The notes: generated by a model from the sequence alone, not told the origin. A stretch of DNA of 64,000 nt from an uncultured Flaviramulus sp. (GCA_947495125.1 CANLXL010000010.1:104403-168402); one strand, 5' to 3'; counted from the first letter of the stretch, positions 41,853 through 50,797 are shown. A program made the numbers and translations.

Positions 41853-44176
41853 AATTAAGAGCTTTCGTATTTTTAATTAGTTTATGTGCATTTTCACAAG
41901 TAAACGATGATTTAAAATTATGGTACAACGAACCGGCAACAGATTGGATGACAGAAGCCTTACCTATAGGCAATGGCTACATTGGAGCCATGTTTTTTGG
42001 AGGAATATATGAAGAGCATATTCAATTTTCAGAAGGGACTTTGTGGTCTGGTGGTCCAGATTCTAACCCCAATTACAATTTTGGAATAAAGGAAGGGGCT
42101 TATAAATATTTGCCAGAGGTAAGAGCGCTGTTAAAAGAGGGGAAAACCCGAGAAGCAGACCAATTGGTTAAAGCTAAGTTTACCGGAACTATAGAGACGG
42201 GACCACGATATAATAGTGAATTTGGAGATTACGGAGCACAACAAACTATGGGTGATTTTTATATTAAAGTTGATCACTCGGGGAAGGCGTCCGATTATAC
42301 AAGAAGTCTAGATTTAAAAACAGGTTTGGCACAAGTAAGTTATAATATAGGTAATGAAGGCTATAAAAGAACCTATTTTGGTAATTACCCGAAAAACACT
42401 ATGGTATATCATTTTGAAAGTACCACACCTACCCGTTACGAAATCCGATTTAAAACCCCTCACGCAACCATTAAGGAAGGATTTGTGGATGGAAAGTATG
42501 TGTTTCAAGGAAAAGTAGCCGATAACGGCATGGCCTTTGAAACTATCCTATCCCTAAAAAATACCGATGGCAAAGTGTCTTATAAAAACGGCGTAGTTAC
42601 TGTTGAAGGCGCAAAGGAAATGACGCTTATGCATGTGGCAGCCACAGCATTCAAGTTATCTTATCCCGATTATAAAGACCCAAATTTTAAAACAAAAAAT
42701 GCTAAAACCCTACAAGGAATAGCCCATAGTTCGTATAGCGATTTAAAAGAGGAATATTTGTTGGATTATGACAAGCTGTTCAACAGGGTGTCCTTTCATA
42801 TAGAAGGTCAATCGTTTAACGATATTCCTACCAACATGCGTCTTAAAAATTATGCAAATGGTAATCCAGATGTAGGATTGGAAACACTCTATTTTCAATA
42901 TGGCCGATATTTAATGATTTCTGGAAGTCGACCAAACACCATGTCCATGCACTTGCAGGGCAAATGGAACGATTCTACCAACCCTGCATGGGCCGCCGAC
43001 TATCATAGCAACATTAATTTACAGATGATCTATTGGCCTGCCGAGTTAACCAACTTGTCTGAGTGCCACGAACCCTTTATAGATTATATAGAAAGTCTTG
43101 TAGAACCTGGAGAACTGGCTGCAAAAGCCTTCTTTAATGCCGATGGCTGGATAGTCAACACCATGTGCAATGCCTTTGGTTACACCTCACCGGGATGGGG
43201 CATCCCATGGGGCTTTTTCCCGGGAGGTGCCGGATGGTTCTCGCAACATGTATGGGATCATTACGATTTTACACAGGACAAACACTATCTAGAAACCAAA
43301 GCCTATCCCATAATGAAAGGTGCAGCCTTATTTTGGATAAGCTATTTAACCGAAGATGAAAACGGAAAATTAGTTTCGGCACCATCCTATTCCCCAGAGC
43401 ATGGCGGTATTTCAAGTGGGGCATCCATGGACCACCAAATCGCCTGGGATGTTTTAAACAACTGTATCAAAGCGGCTAAGGTATTGGGTATTGATGATGA
43501 TTTTACAAAAAAGGCGTTAGAAGCAAGAAATAATATATTACCTCAACAAATAGGAAGTTGGGGGCAGTTGCAAGAGTGGAAAGAAGATGTGGACGACCCC
43601 AATAACAAGCACAGACACGTATCGCACCTATTTGCATTGCATCCGGGGAACCAGATTTCTTCATCAAAAACACCGGAGTTGGCCAAAGCAGCAAAAGTAT
43701 CGCTTGAGGCAAGGGGAGATGGTGGTACAGGTTGGTCACGTGCATGGAAAATCAATTTCTGGGCACGGTTGAATGATGGTAACAGAGCCCATAAATTGTT
43801 TCAAAACTTACTGAAAGTGGTTGAAACAACGGGGATGGATATGGATAATTCCGGTGGCACCTATGCCAATTTATTGTGCACGCATCCACCGTTCCAGTTA
43901 GACGGTAATATGGGAGGTGTTTCCGGTATGGTAGAAATGCTTTTACAATCGCAGTCAGGTGTAATAGAACTCTTACCAGCTTTACCAGATGTGTGGCAAA
44001 ATGGTGAGGTGAATGGGTTGAAAGGGCGTGGTGGATTTGAGGTATACATAAAATGGCAAAACGGAAAAGTGGTTAGCGCTCTTATTAAAGGAAAACCACT
44101 TCAAAAAGGAAAAGTAAAAATAAACAATAAAACAAAATCCTTTAAACTGGATTCTAAAGGGGTTTGTCACTTGTAA
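41849..44176 (+). CDS. GH95 alpha-L-fucosidase-like
   Basis: LWYNEPATDWMTEALPIGNGYIGAMFFGGIYEEHIQFSEGTLWSGGP; PNTMSMHLQGKWNDSTNPAWAADYHSNINLQMIYWPAELTNLSE; NLLCTHPPFQLDGNMGGVSGMVEMLLQS. Confidence 0.95.
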   Translation: MKLRAFVFLISLCAFSQVNDDLKLWYNEPATDWMTEALPIGNGYIGAMFFGGIYEEHIQFSEGTLWSGGPDSNPNYNFGIKEGAYKYLPEVRALLKEGKTREADQLVKAKFTGTIETGPRYNSEFGDYGAQQTMGDFYIKVDHSGKASDYTRSLDLKTGLAQVSYNIGNEGYKRTYFGNYPKNTMVYHFESTTPTRYEIRFKTPHATIKEGFVDGKYVFQGKVADNGMAFETILSLKNTDGKVSYKNGVVTVEGAKEMTLMHVAATAFKLSYPDYKDPNFKTKNAKTLQGIAHSSYSDLKEEYLLDYDKLFNRVSFHIEGQSFNDIPTNMRLKNYANGNPDVGLETLYFQYGRYLMISGSRPNTMSMHLQGKWNDSTNPAWAADYHSNINLQMIYWPAELTNLSECHEPFIDYIESLVEPGELAAKAFFNADGWIVNTMCNAFGYTSPGWGIPWGFFPGGAGWFSQHVWDHYDFTQDKHYLETKAYPIMKGAALFWISYLTEDENGKLVSAPSYSPEHGGISSGASMDHQIAWDVLNNCIKAAKVLGIDDDFTKKALEARNNILPQQIGSWGQLQEWKEDVDDPNNKHRHVSHLFALHPGNQISSSKTPELAKAAKVSLEARGDGGTGWSRAWKINFWARLNDGNRAHKLFQNLLKVVETTGMDMDNSGGTYANLLCTHPPFQLDGNMGGVSGMVEMLLQSQSGVIELLPALPDVWQNGEVNGLKGRGGFEVYIKWQNGKVVSALIKGKPLQKGKVKINNKTKSFKLDSKGVCHL

Positions 44177-44327
44177 TATACATCTTATAGTGTTAAAATG
44201 TTATGACATGAATCTATAGTAATTTGGTAAATAAATCTTCAAACTAAAAAGAGAAGCCGGATAGTTTCTGTCTCTTAACAATCGCTCAATAAAAGTGTTT
44301 GGTTGGGTATAAAATAAAGAGGATTGC

Positions 44328-45020
44328 TCAGTTCGTTGTTTTTATGACTAGCGGTACCACCAGCATATAAGCAAAGCATAGCGCTATAATAACCAAACTT
44401 CCCAAAACACCTAAAGTAGTGTTTGCAAAGCCCATAACTGGAGGTAACAAAGCGCCGCCCACAATTGCCATAACCAGTAATCCGGAAATTTCGTTTGCTC
44501 TGGATGGCATCTTGTTAATGGCTATGGAAAAGATTATCGGAAAAAGGTTGCCTGCCCCCAAGCCAACAATAAAAATAGCTACGTTAGCCATAACAGCACC
44601 TGTTGAAAGTATAATGAGCGTCGTACCCGCCAGAGCAAGAAGTGCAGTAATTACCAAAAACAATTTTGGTTGTAAAAATTGAAGTAGAACGGCACCCGCA
44701 AAGCAACTTATCATTAAAGCCGTAAAGTAAATACTAATACCGTACGAGGCTTCCTCCAGAGTTAGGCCGTGGAGTTTCATTAAAAAGCCTTGTATGTTGG
44801 AGTTCATCCCTACATCGGCACCCACAATTAAAAATATGGCAATCACATTAGTCATCACAAATTTATTGCTAAGCAGTTGCATGCAGGAACGGAAAGATGC
44901 CGGTTTTTCCGATGTAATATTTTCGTCGATCTTGGTGGTATACAACCAAAGCATTGCCAATAGAGTCACTACGGCGTAAACGATAAATACCCATTTCCAA
45001 TCGCCGGGGTAAAGAATAAT
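44328..45020 (-). pseudogene. 5'-truncated FucP-like sugar MFS transporter (C-terminal half only)
   Basis: GLGAGNLFPIIFSIAINKMPSRANEISGLLVMAIVGGALLPPVMGF; frame continues upstream (IILYPGDWKWVFIVYAVVTLLAM) and then meets an in-frame TAG at 45021-45023. Confidence 0.8.
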
Positions 45021-45031
45021 CTAAGATATGG

Positions 45032-45060
45032 AAAACCTTTCTAATTATTAGATAGGTTTT
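45032..45060. terminator. terminator-like hairpin at the MFS truncation junction
   Basis: aaaacctttctaat-t-attagataggtttt, 14-position stem with one mismatch. Confidence 0.55.
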
Positions 45061-45245
45061 ACTTCGTTTAAACCTGAAATGTATTCTTTTTTTGTAACAA
45101 AGTAAAGGGTGTTTTTCTGAAAAATTGTAATAAAGTAAATAATGTTATTGAATTTGAATTTAGTTCTTTTCACTTTTAAGGATGATAAAAACAAATCTTA
45201 CTCATTTATTTCCGGGACCACCACACTTTAAATTCGTGTTATTTT

Positions 45246-45317
45246 TATTAATTGGTGTTGCGCTATTATTATTAATTGATGTTGTGTGATCATTATTTAT
45301 TGATGTAAATGTGTTGG
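45246..45317. repeat. three ~24-bp imperfect direct repeats (iteron-like)
   Basis: TATTAATTGGTGTTGCGC.., TATTAATTGATGTTGTGTG.., TATTTATTGATGTAAATG.. starting at 45246, 45270 and 45294. Confidence 0.6.
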
Positions 45318-45585
45318 TTAAACCTCGATATAAAAGAAAATTATGGATGGAATTATTCTGCCTTCCATTTGAAAAGTATAGTTTTTAAAAACTACCATGA
45401 ATAAAATATATCAATGCAATATTCTTGCAATTTAAACTCGCAAAATATTAGCATTCAAATTTTCTTCATAAAAAATCGGAACCCCCTTTAAGGTTTCCCC
45501 CAATTTTTCATTTTAAAATTTGAGACAAAATTTTGACTTCCGTATGGTAGGGCGCATAAATATTGTTTCACTAAAATTTAATATT

Positions 45586-46146
45586 ATGGAAAATCCTAAA
45601 ACCTTGCAACTCGATTTTGATTTTGAAATTAAAGCCATTCCAAAAGAAGAGGCAAAACCTATTAATGTAAAGAAAGCAAAAGAGAATTTTGTTTTTGATT
45701 TTATGGATTCCTTGACAAGCCCTGTCATTGTTTTTAAATCTGCCTGGCAGGATCCTGTACCGGCCAATGTCCTCGATAAAATTACTATGAGCAGGGTGTT
45801 GTGCAAAATGAAAGGAGAACGAATGGCCTCGTTTACCGAGGTTGTTGCTTACATGATGCCAAGAACTTTTGAAGCTCCCATGCCGTCCGAATGGGTTAAT
45901 ATCTATACATGGTGTGGACTTCAGCATACCAATTTGTTTAATAACTCCGAACAAAAAGAAGGCATGGTTTCTGCCATGCAAGAGATAGCACCAAATAAAT
46001 TGTCAGACTATGAACAGGGTTTGTTAAAACATCTAAGGCTTTGGATTTATGATAAAAGGCGTAAAGCTCTTAAAACGTCATTAAAAAATGCTAAACAAAG
46101 AACACCGGAGTCTAGCATAATCGAACAGAGAAATATATTCAGTTAA
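45586..46146 (+). CDS. conserved mobile-element-type hypothetical protein
   Basis: ORF from MENPKTLQLDFDF; genomic context with ssb, RadC and integrase. Confidence 0.55.
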   Translation: MENPKTLQLDFDFEIKAIPKEEAKPINVKKAKENFVFDFMDSLTSPVIVFKSAWQDPVPANVLDKITMSRVLCKMKGERMASFTEVVAYMMPRTFEAPMPSEWVNIYTWCGLQHTNLFNNSEQKEGMVSAMQEIAPNKLSDYEQGLLKHLRLWIYDKRRKALKTSLKNAKQRTPESSIIEQRNIFS

Positions 46147-46179
46147 TTACAATGTGTTCAAAGAAAAGATAATCGGAAG

Positions 46180-46560
46180 GACGAAACCTAAATGTTCTTT
46201 AACAGCATTATCGGCAAAACCTTCTTTGGTTTTTGCTCGACAATACTGGAACATTTAGATTTCGTCTGGACATTTTAAGGGGTTTATAATAGATAAAGCC
46301 TTTAGTTGTTTTTCGGGACAACGAAAAACAGGCAGAGCATAAGCATTTCTAGCTTAGCCCCATCTCCTTCAAATGCTTAACAACCTGTACGCATTCTCGC
46401 AAATGGTTCTAAAAGAACCTGCTAATACCCTTGTGGAACTTGTCAAGACTATACAAGTTTCAGAAAAAAATAAGGTTTCTACTGCCTTGTTTTTAATCCT
46501 TCGGTAAAAACTACGTCGCAGACACTCCTGATTTGTTTTCCAAAAGTCTTGACAAAACCC
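46180..46560. ncRNA. highly structured non-coding segment (candidate structured RNA or oriT-like region)
   Basis: At least five inverted repeats: 46180-46197/46249-46266 (17 of 18), 46214-46221/46228-46236, 46307-46315/46322-46330 (9 of 9), 46340-46348/46371-46379 (9 of 9), 46440-46450/46545-46555 (11 of 11). Confidence 0.4.
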
Positions 46561-46688
46561 ACTTTCTCTATTGGTGCTGTGCACGCAAGAAATCATACAA
46601 ATCACCCCTTAAAATTTAATTCAGATTAAAAACTAAAAGGGATTTATTAATCAATCTGCCCAGTGCAGATATTAAAAAACATTTTATT

Positions 46689-47030
46689 ATGAGTACGTTA
46701 AAAAACAAAGTACAGTTAATTGGAAATGTTGGTCAGGAACCAACCATTACAACTTTAGAAAGTGGTAAAAAAGTAGCCCGTTTGTCAATGGCTACCAATG
46801 AGAATTACAAGGACAGTAAAGGCGAAAAACAAACCGATACCAATTGGCATACCATTATTGCCTGGGGTAAGACGGCTGACATTATCGAAAAGTTTGTTAC
46901 CCAAGGTAAAGAAATAGCCGTAGAGGGTAAACTAAATACTCGGAATTATCAGGACAAAGACGGAAACAAGCGCTATGTGACCGAAGTTATCGTTTCGGAA
47001 GTTTTATTGCTTGGTGGCAATAACAATTAA
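46689..47030 (+). CDS. ssb: single-stranded DNA-binding protein
   Basis: MSTLKNKVQLIGNVGQEPTITTLESGKKVARLSMATNENY...TNWHTIIAWGKTADIIEKFVTQGKEIAVEGKLNTRNYQDKDGNKRYVTEVIV. Confidence 0.95.
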   Translation: MSTLKNKVQLIGNVGQEPTITTLESGKKVARLSMATNENYKDSKGEKQTDTNWHTIIAWGKTADIIEKFVTQGKEIAVEGKLNTRNYQDKDGNKRYVTEVIVSEVLLLGGNNN

Positions 47031-47036
47031 AAAAAT

Positions 47037-47077
47037 AAGAGGGTGCTTAATGTTTGAGAGATACATGTCACCCTCTT
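47037..47077 (+). terminator. rho-independent-like terminator after ssb
   Basis: aagagggtg...caccctctttttttt. Confidence 0.7.
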
Positions 47078-47090
47078 TTTTTAATCATTT

Positions 47091-47597
47091 ATGAAAATAA
47101 TAATGAAATCGAATATTCACGAATCCCAAAATAAATTTTCAATCATGAGTAAAGACAAAGTTAACGAAATAAGCATAAGCTATAAAGAGAAAATACGAAC
47201 CGTAGAATCGAAATCCGTTAAGAGTTCAGAAGCTGCAGCCAAACTGTTTTTTGAAAGTTGGAATACAGACACCATAGGCTTTCAGGAAACCTTTAAAGTG
47301 CTACTACTCAATAATGCCAATAAGATTAAAGGGGTGTATCAATTGTCAACTGGAAGCCTGACAGGAACCGTAATCGATATGCGTATCCTGTTTGCCGTTA
47401 TCATAAAAACCTTAAGTGTCAATGTAATTCTAGCACATAACCATCCATCGGGTCAATTGTTACCTAGTGAAGCCGATAAAAAGTTGACCCAAAAAATAAA
47501 GGGTGCAGCTCAGTTCTTTGATGTTAATGTACTGGACCATTTGATTATTACCCCAAGTGGTAACTATTATAGTTTTGCCGATAATGGGCTAATATAA
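47091..47597 (+). CDS. RadC-like JAB-domain protein
   Basis: GFQETFKVLLLNNANKIKGVYQLSTGSLTGTVIDMRILFAVIIKTLSVNVILAHNHPSGQLLPSEADKKLTQKIKGAAQFFDVNVLDHLIIT. Confidence 0.92.
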   Translation: MKIIMKSNIHESQNKFSIMSKDKVNEISISYKEKIRTVESKSVKSSEAAAKLFFESWNTDTIGFQETFKVLLLNNANKIKGVYQLSTGSLTGTVIDMRILFAVIIKTLSVNVILAHNHPSGQLLPSEADKKLTQKIKGAAQFFDVNVLDHLIITPSGNYYSFADNGLI

Positions 47598-47607
47598 TAA
47601 GCGGGTT

Positions 47608-47805
47608 ATGGTCTATTTGAATTATAATAACCTCGATGCAGAAACCCAAAATCGGTTGCTTGAAAATTCCAAGCATGATGTGGAGCAACAATGTGGAAAC
47701 GATTTGAAAGCCTATGCCATAGAAAACCATTTGGATTATGATACCCTATTGGAAGAAGAAGCGATACGAAACCTCTATAATTATAAGTATGTATTTAATA
47801 TATGA
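47608..47805 (+). CDS. small hypothetical protein of element backbone
   Basis: 65-aa ORF 10 bp after the RadC-like gene, followed by a terminator-like hairpin. Confidence 0.5.
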   Translation: MVYLNYNNLDAETQNRLLENSKHDVEQQCGNDLKAYAIENHLDYDTLLEEEAIRNLYNYKYVFNI

Positions 47806-48264
47806 TGGAAAGACACATTAATCATTTAAAACAAGGCCTTTGAATTTTCAGAGGTCTTATTTTTTTAATCAATTTTAAGGGTCTTGAACTTTGAATCTGA
47901 CGTTTCTTTTTGCCTGTTTCATGAAATCCATAAAAAATGTTTCCAAACCAGTACAATTCAGTTCAAACCACGTTTTACAATTTCCGATCAATTAGATAAC
48001 TTTAAAAGAGTCGCAGGTAATAAAAAAGCAACTGACCCTAAAGGTCATGTTGTTCGTAGATTTTTGGTCCCTGCGGGACAAAATCGGAGAAGCAAGAGGG
48101 TAACACGCTTCGCGATGTTACGATTATACGATTTTCGAAATAAACATAGTGTTTATAGGGTTTGGCATATCTTTTAGACTTTTTGAGATTTTGTTATAAA
48201 CGCTACTTTTTTACTAAAAACATTTAGTAACCACCGTAAAAAGGCAATTATTTTACTAAAAACT

Positions 48265-48681
48265 ATGGATAAAGGATTTGAAAAAGAAGAATTTGAAACG
48301 ATAAAGATCAAAAGTTCTGTTGCGATTGAGTTTAGAAAATTTAGCAAAATGCTCTCGAAATCGCAATCGATGACATTGCTTTTAATGATGGAATTTTTTA
48401 ATGAAAATGGAATTTCCCCAGCCGAGCATTTAGGACCTCGAATGGAAACTTTGGAAAATAGAATTTCTGCACTAATCAAAAAACGGATGAACGGAATGAT
48501 CGCTATTATGAAGGATATTGAGAAGTCACAAACCAAACCGACCGTGGCGATGATGCAAACTCTTTTTCAAGCAGCAGAACCACCCAAAAAGAAATTGATT
48601 TTAGCAAAAAAAATTAAAAGGGGAAAGAATAAAGTTTGGTTTCAAGAAAAGAAATATTTGAATAGTAATGATAATGAGTAA
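48265..48681 (+). CDS. BfmA/BtgA-like mobilisation-associated protein
   Basis: FETIKIKSSVAIEFRKFSKMLSKSQSMTLLLMMEFFNENGISP..LGPRMETLENRISALIKKRMNGMIAIMKDIEK plus position upstream of the integrase. Confidence 0.6.
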   Translation: MDKGFEKEEFETIKIKSSVAIEFRKFSKMLSKSQSMTLLLMMEFFNENGISPAEHLGPRMETLENRISALIKKRMNGMIAIMKDIEKSQTKPTVAMMQTLFQAAEPPKKKLILAKKIKRGKNKVWFQEKKYLNSNDNE

Positions 48682-49343
48682 TGGAAAGGGTAAACTATAT
48701 TATTCACCTTAATACTATCCTGGAAATATTCAATAATGATGAGTGCATTAAGCAAGGACATATTACCTTGTACTTAGCATTATTTCAGCTGTGGAATCGA
48801 AAGTTTTTCAAAGAGACCTTAACCATTAATCGTGAGCTAATAATGGAAAGGGCGAAGATTAAATCAAAAACGACTTATCATAATCATTTACGAGATTTAG
48901 ATACCTGGGGGTATCTAACCTATTATCCATCATACAATCCATCAAGGGGCTCTAAAATTAAGATGACCAGAGCTTATCCCAAAAGTGGGACAACTTCTGG
49001 TACACATGAGGCTCAAAATTTGGCCAACACCGTCCCAGAACCTAGCCAAAATTTGGTATCTTTTAATAAACATAAAACAAAAGAAAACTTAAATAAACAG
49101 CCTAAGATTATTTTTAATGAAAGTGAAGTCACTTTATTCTTTAAGAAAAATAATTGGCCAGAGATAGAAGCACTAAAATTTTATGCCTACATTAAGTCGA
49201 AAAAATGGAAAACAAATAATTGGCACATGATTGCGAAGGTTTTTGTGAGAAACGATTTTAAATTGAAAGAACCGAAAACTACCAGTCCAATTTCTGGCTA
49301 TGTGAATCGTATGAGGCAAATTAGTGATAAAAACAAGAATTAG
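48681..49343 (+). CDS. element-encoded hypothetical, winged-helix/replication-regulator-like
   Basis: GHITLYLALFQLWNRKFFKETLTINRELIMERAKIKSKTTYHNHLRDLDTWGYLTYYPSYNP resembles small replication/regulatory proteins of Bacteroidota islands. Confidence 0.5.
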   Translation: MERVNYIIHLNTILEIFNNDECIKQGHITLYLALFQLWNRKFFKETLTINRELIMERAKIKSKTTYHNHLRDLDTWGYLTYYPSYNPSRGSKIKMTRAYPKSGTTSGTHEAQNLANTVPEPSQNLVSFNKHKTKENLNKQPKIIFNESEVTLFFKKNNWPEIEALKFYAYIKSKKWKTNNWHMIAKVFVRNDFKLKEPKTTSPISGYVNRMRQISDKNKN

Positions 49344-49346
49344 TCG

Positions 49347-50558
49347 CTACTTAAACTTATTCCTCAAAATTTCCATATCCTTGCTTACTTTCATATCCAA
49401 TATTTTAGCATAATGCTGAGTCGTTTTAAGATTGGTATGACCAAGCATCTTACTTACTGATTCTATCGGAACGCCATTGGTAAGTGTTACCGTCGTTGCA
49501 AAGGTATGTCGAGCTAAATGAAAAGTGAGGTTTTTGGTAATACCCGCTAAAGTTGCAATCTCTTTAATGTACGCATTCATTTTCTGATTGCTTAGTACAG
49601 GTAGGACTAAATTCTTTTCTTTCAGCAGCTCGTTATCTTTATACTTTTCGATGATGACTTTTGCAATGGGTAAAATCGGGATATTACTTCTAGTATCGGT
49701 TTTAGAGCGTTTTGTTTTGACCCATTCTTCGCCATCCGCACCTAAAACGATATCCCCTCTATTCAGTTTTTTGACATCAGCATAAGCTAGACCAGTAAAA
49801 CAGCAAAAGATAAAAATATCGCGTACTTGGTCGAGTCGTTCCATCTTGAGCTCTAGCTCGATAATCTTTTGAATTTCTTCTTCCGTTAAAAATTCACGCT
49901 CTACAATTTTGAGTTTGGCTTTCCAATGCAAGAAAGGATCTTTTTCAATCCAATCGTTAGCATGAGCAATACGGATAATCTTTTTAAAATTAGTGATATA
50001 CTTAATGGCGGAGTTGTGTGCACACTTCCGAGTGGTTTTAAGGTAGTATTCCATCTCTGTGATAAATTTATGGTCTACATCTTGAACAGGAATATCATTT
50101 TTCTTGTATTTCTTCTTAATAAAGTCTGCTACGTGTTTTTTACAAGTACAGTAACGTTCAGCAGTTCCTGCGGCAAAATCTTTCCCAATAAGACTATTAA
50201 CTTTGTCATTATGTTCTTGAAAGATTTCTAGAAGCATTTTCTTCGTTTTGTCTTTACCTAGATATACATCGCGTAATTGAGAAGCGGTATACGTTGTTCC
50301 GTCTCGTTGAAACTTTTGTTCTATGGTGTAGATTTTATTTCTAATAAATTCAATTTCTCTATTTATTTCCTGATTCTCTGGTGAATTGCCTAATACATTT
50401 TGTAATCTACTATTCCATAAATCATTATCCACTTTTCGATTAATACTGCATTCAGCCCGCTTACCGTCTAGGGTTATGCGGAGATAAATATTGGTATATC
50501 CCTGAAGATTAGCCTTACTTTTTTTGATATAAAATAATATTGAGAGTTGAACTGACAC
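49347..50558 (-). CDS. tyrosine recombinase/integrase (CTnDOT-like type), GTG start
   Basis: Arm-binding and SAM-like N-terminus; HLARHTFATTVTLTNGVPIESVSKMLGHTNLKTTQHYAKI. Confidence 0.95.
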   Translation of the reverse strand: MSVQLSILFYIKKSKANLQGYTNIYLRITLDGKRAECSINRKVDNDLWNSRLQNVLGNSPENQEINREIEFIRNKIYTIEQKFQRDGTTYTASQLRDVYLGKDKTKKMLLEIFQEHNDKVNSLIGKDFAAGTAERYCTCKKHVADFIKKKYKKNDIPVQDVDHKFITEMEYYLKTTRKCAHNSAIKYITNFKKIIRIAHANDWIEKDPFLHWKAKLKIVEREFLTEEEIQKIIELELKMERLDQVRDIFIFCCFTGLAYADVKKLNRGDIVLGADGEEWVKTKRSKTDTRSNIPILPIAKVIIEKYKDNELLKEKNLVLPVLSNQKMNAYIKEIATLAGITKNLTFHLARHTFATTVTLTNGVPIESVSKMLGHTNLKTTQHYAKILDMKVSKDMEILRNKFK

Positions 50559-50698
50559 CGAATGAATTTAAAAATTACTTCAATGTAGTAAAAAATAATC
50601 AAATCAGCGTTATTTTAAATAATTGAATATCAATTATTTAACATCCATTCGGTGTCAGTTGTAGATAGTTTTTAAGTGACACCGAATTAGCCCCTTTT
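50550..50698. promoter_or_regulatory. integrase arm-site-like cluster
   Basis: aactgacaccgaatg at 50550-50564, exact inverted copy at 50646-50660, and gtgacaccgaat at 50676-50687 within the repeat shared with 20922-20945. Confidence 0.6.
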
Positions 50699-50739
50699 AG
50701 GATGATATTATTTGATATCAAATGAAATCATATAAAATA

Positions 50740-50774
50740 AAAAACCCTGTAAATCAATTATTTACAGGGTTTTT
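50740..50774. terminator. 15-bp perfect-stem terminator-like hairpin downstream of tRNA-Ser (element-borne)
   Basis: aaaaaccctgtaaat-caatt-atttacagggttttt. Confidence 0.7.
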
Positions 50775-50797
50775 ATTGCCTTTTGTAGGTCTTTTAG

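Noticed and set aside
43503-44170. Cluster of short ORFs on both strands
   Set aside because: All lie within the GH95 coding region in other frames.
45571-45981. 136-aa minus ORF
   Set aside because: Antisense to the backbone CDS at 45586-46146.
46369-46605. 78-aa minus ORF in the structured block
   Set aside because: Spans several perfect inverted repeats and has no family signature; more likely non-coding structure.
47884-48177. 97-aa ORF after the backbone small gene
   Set aside because: No clear start context or domain; composition suggests non-coding or decayed sequence.
48174-48536. 120-aa minus ORF
   Set aside because: Antisense to the BfmA-like CDS.
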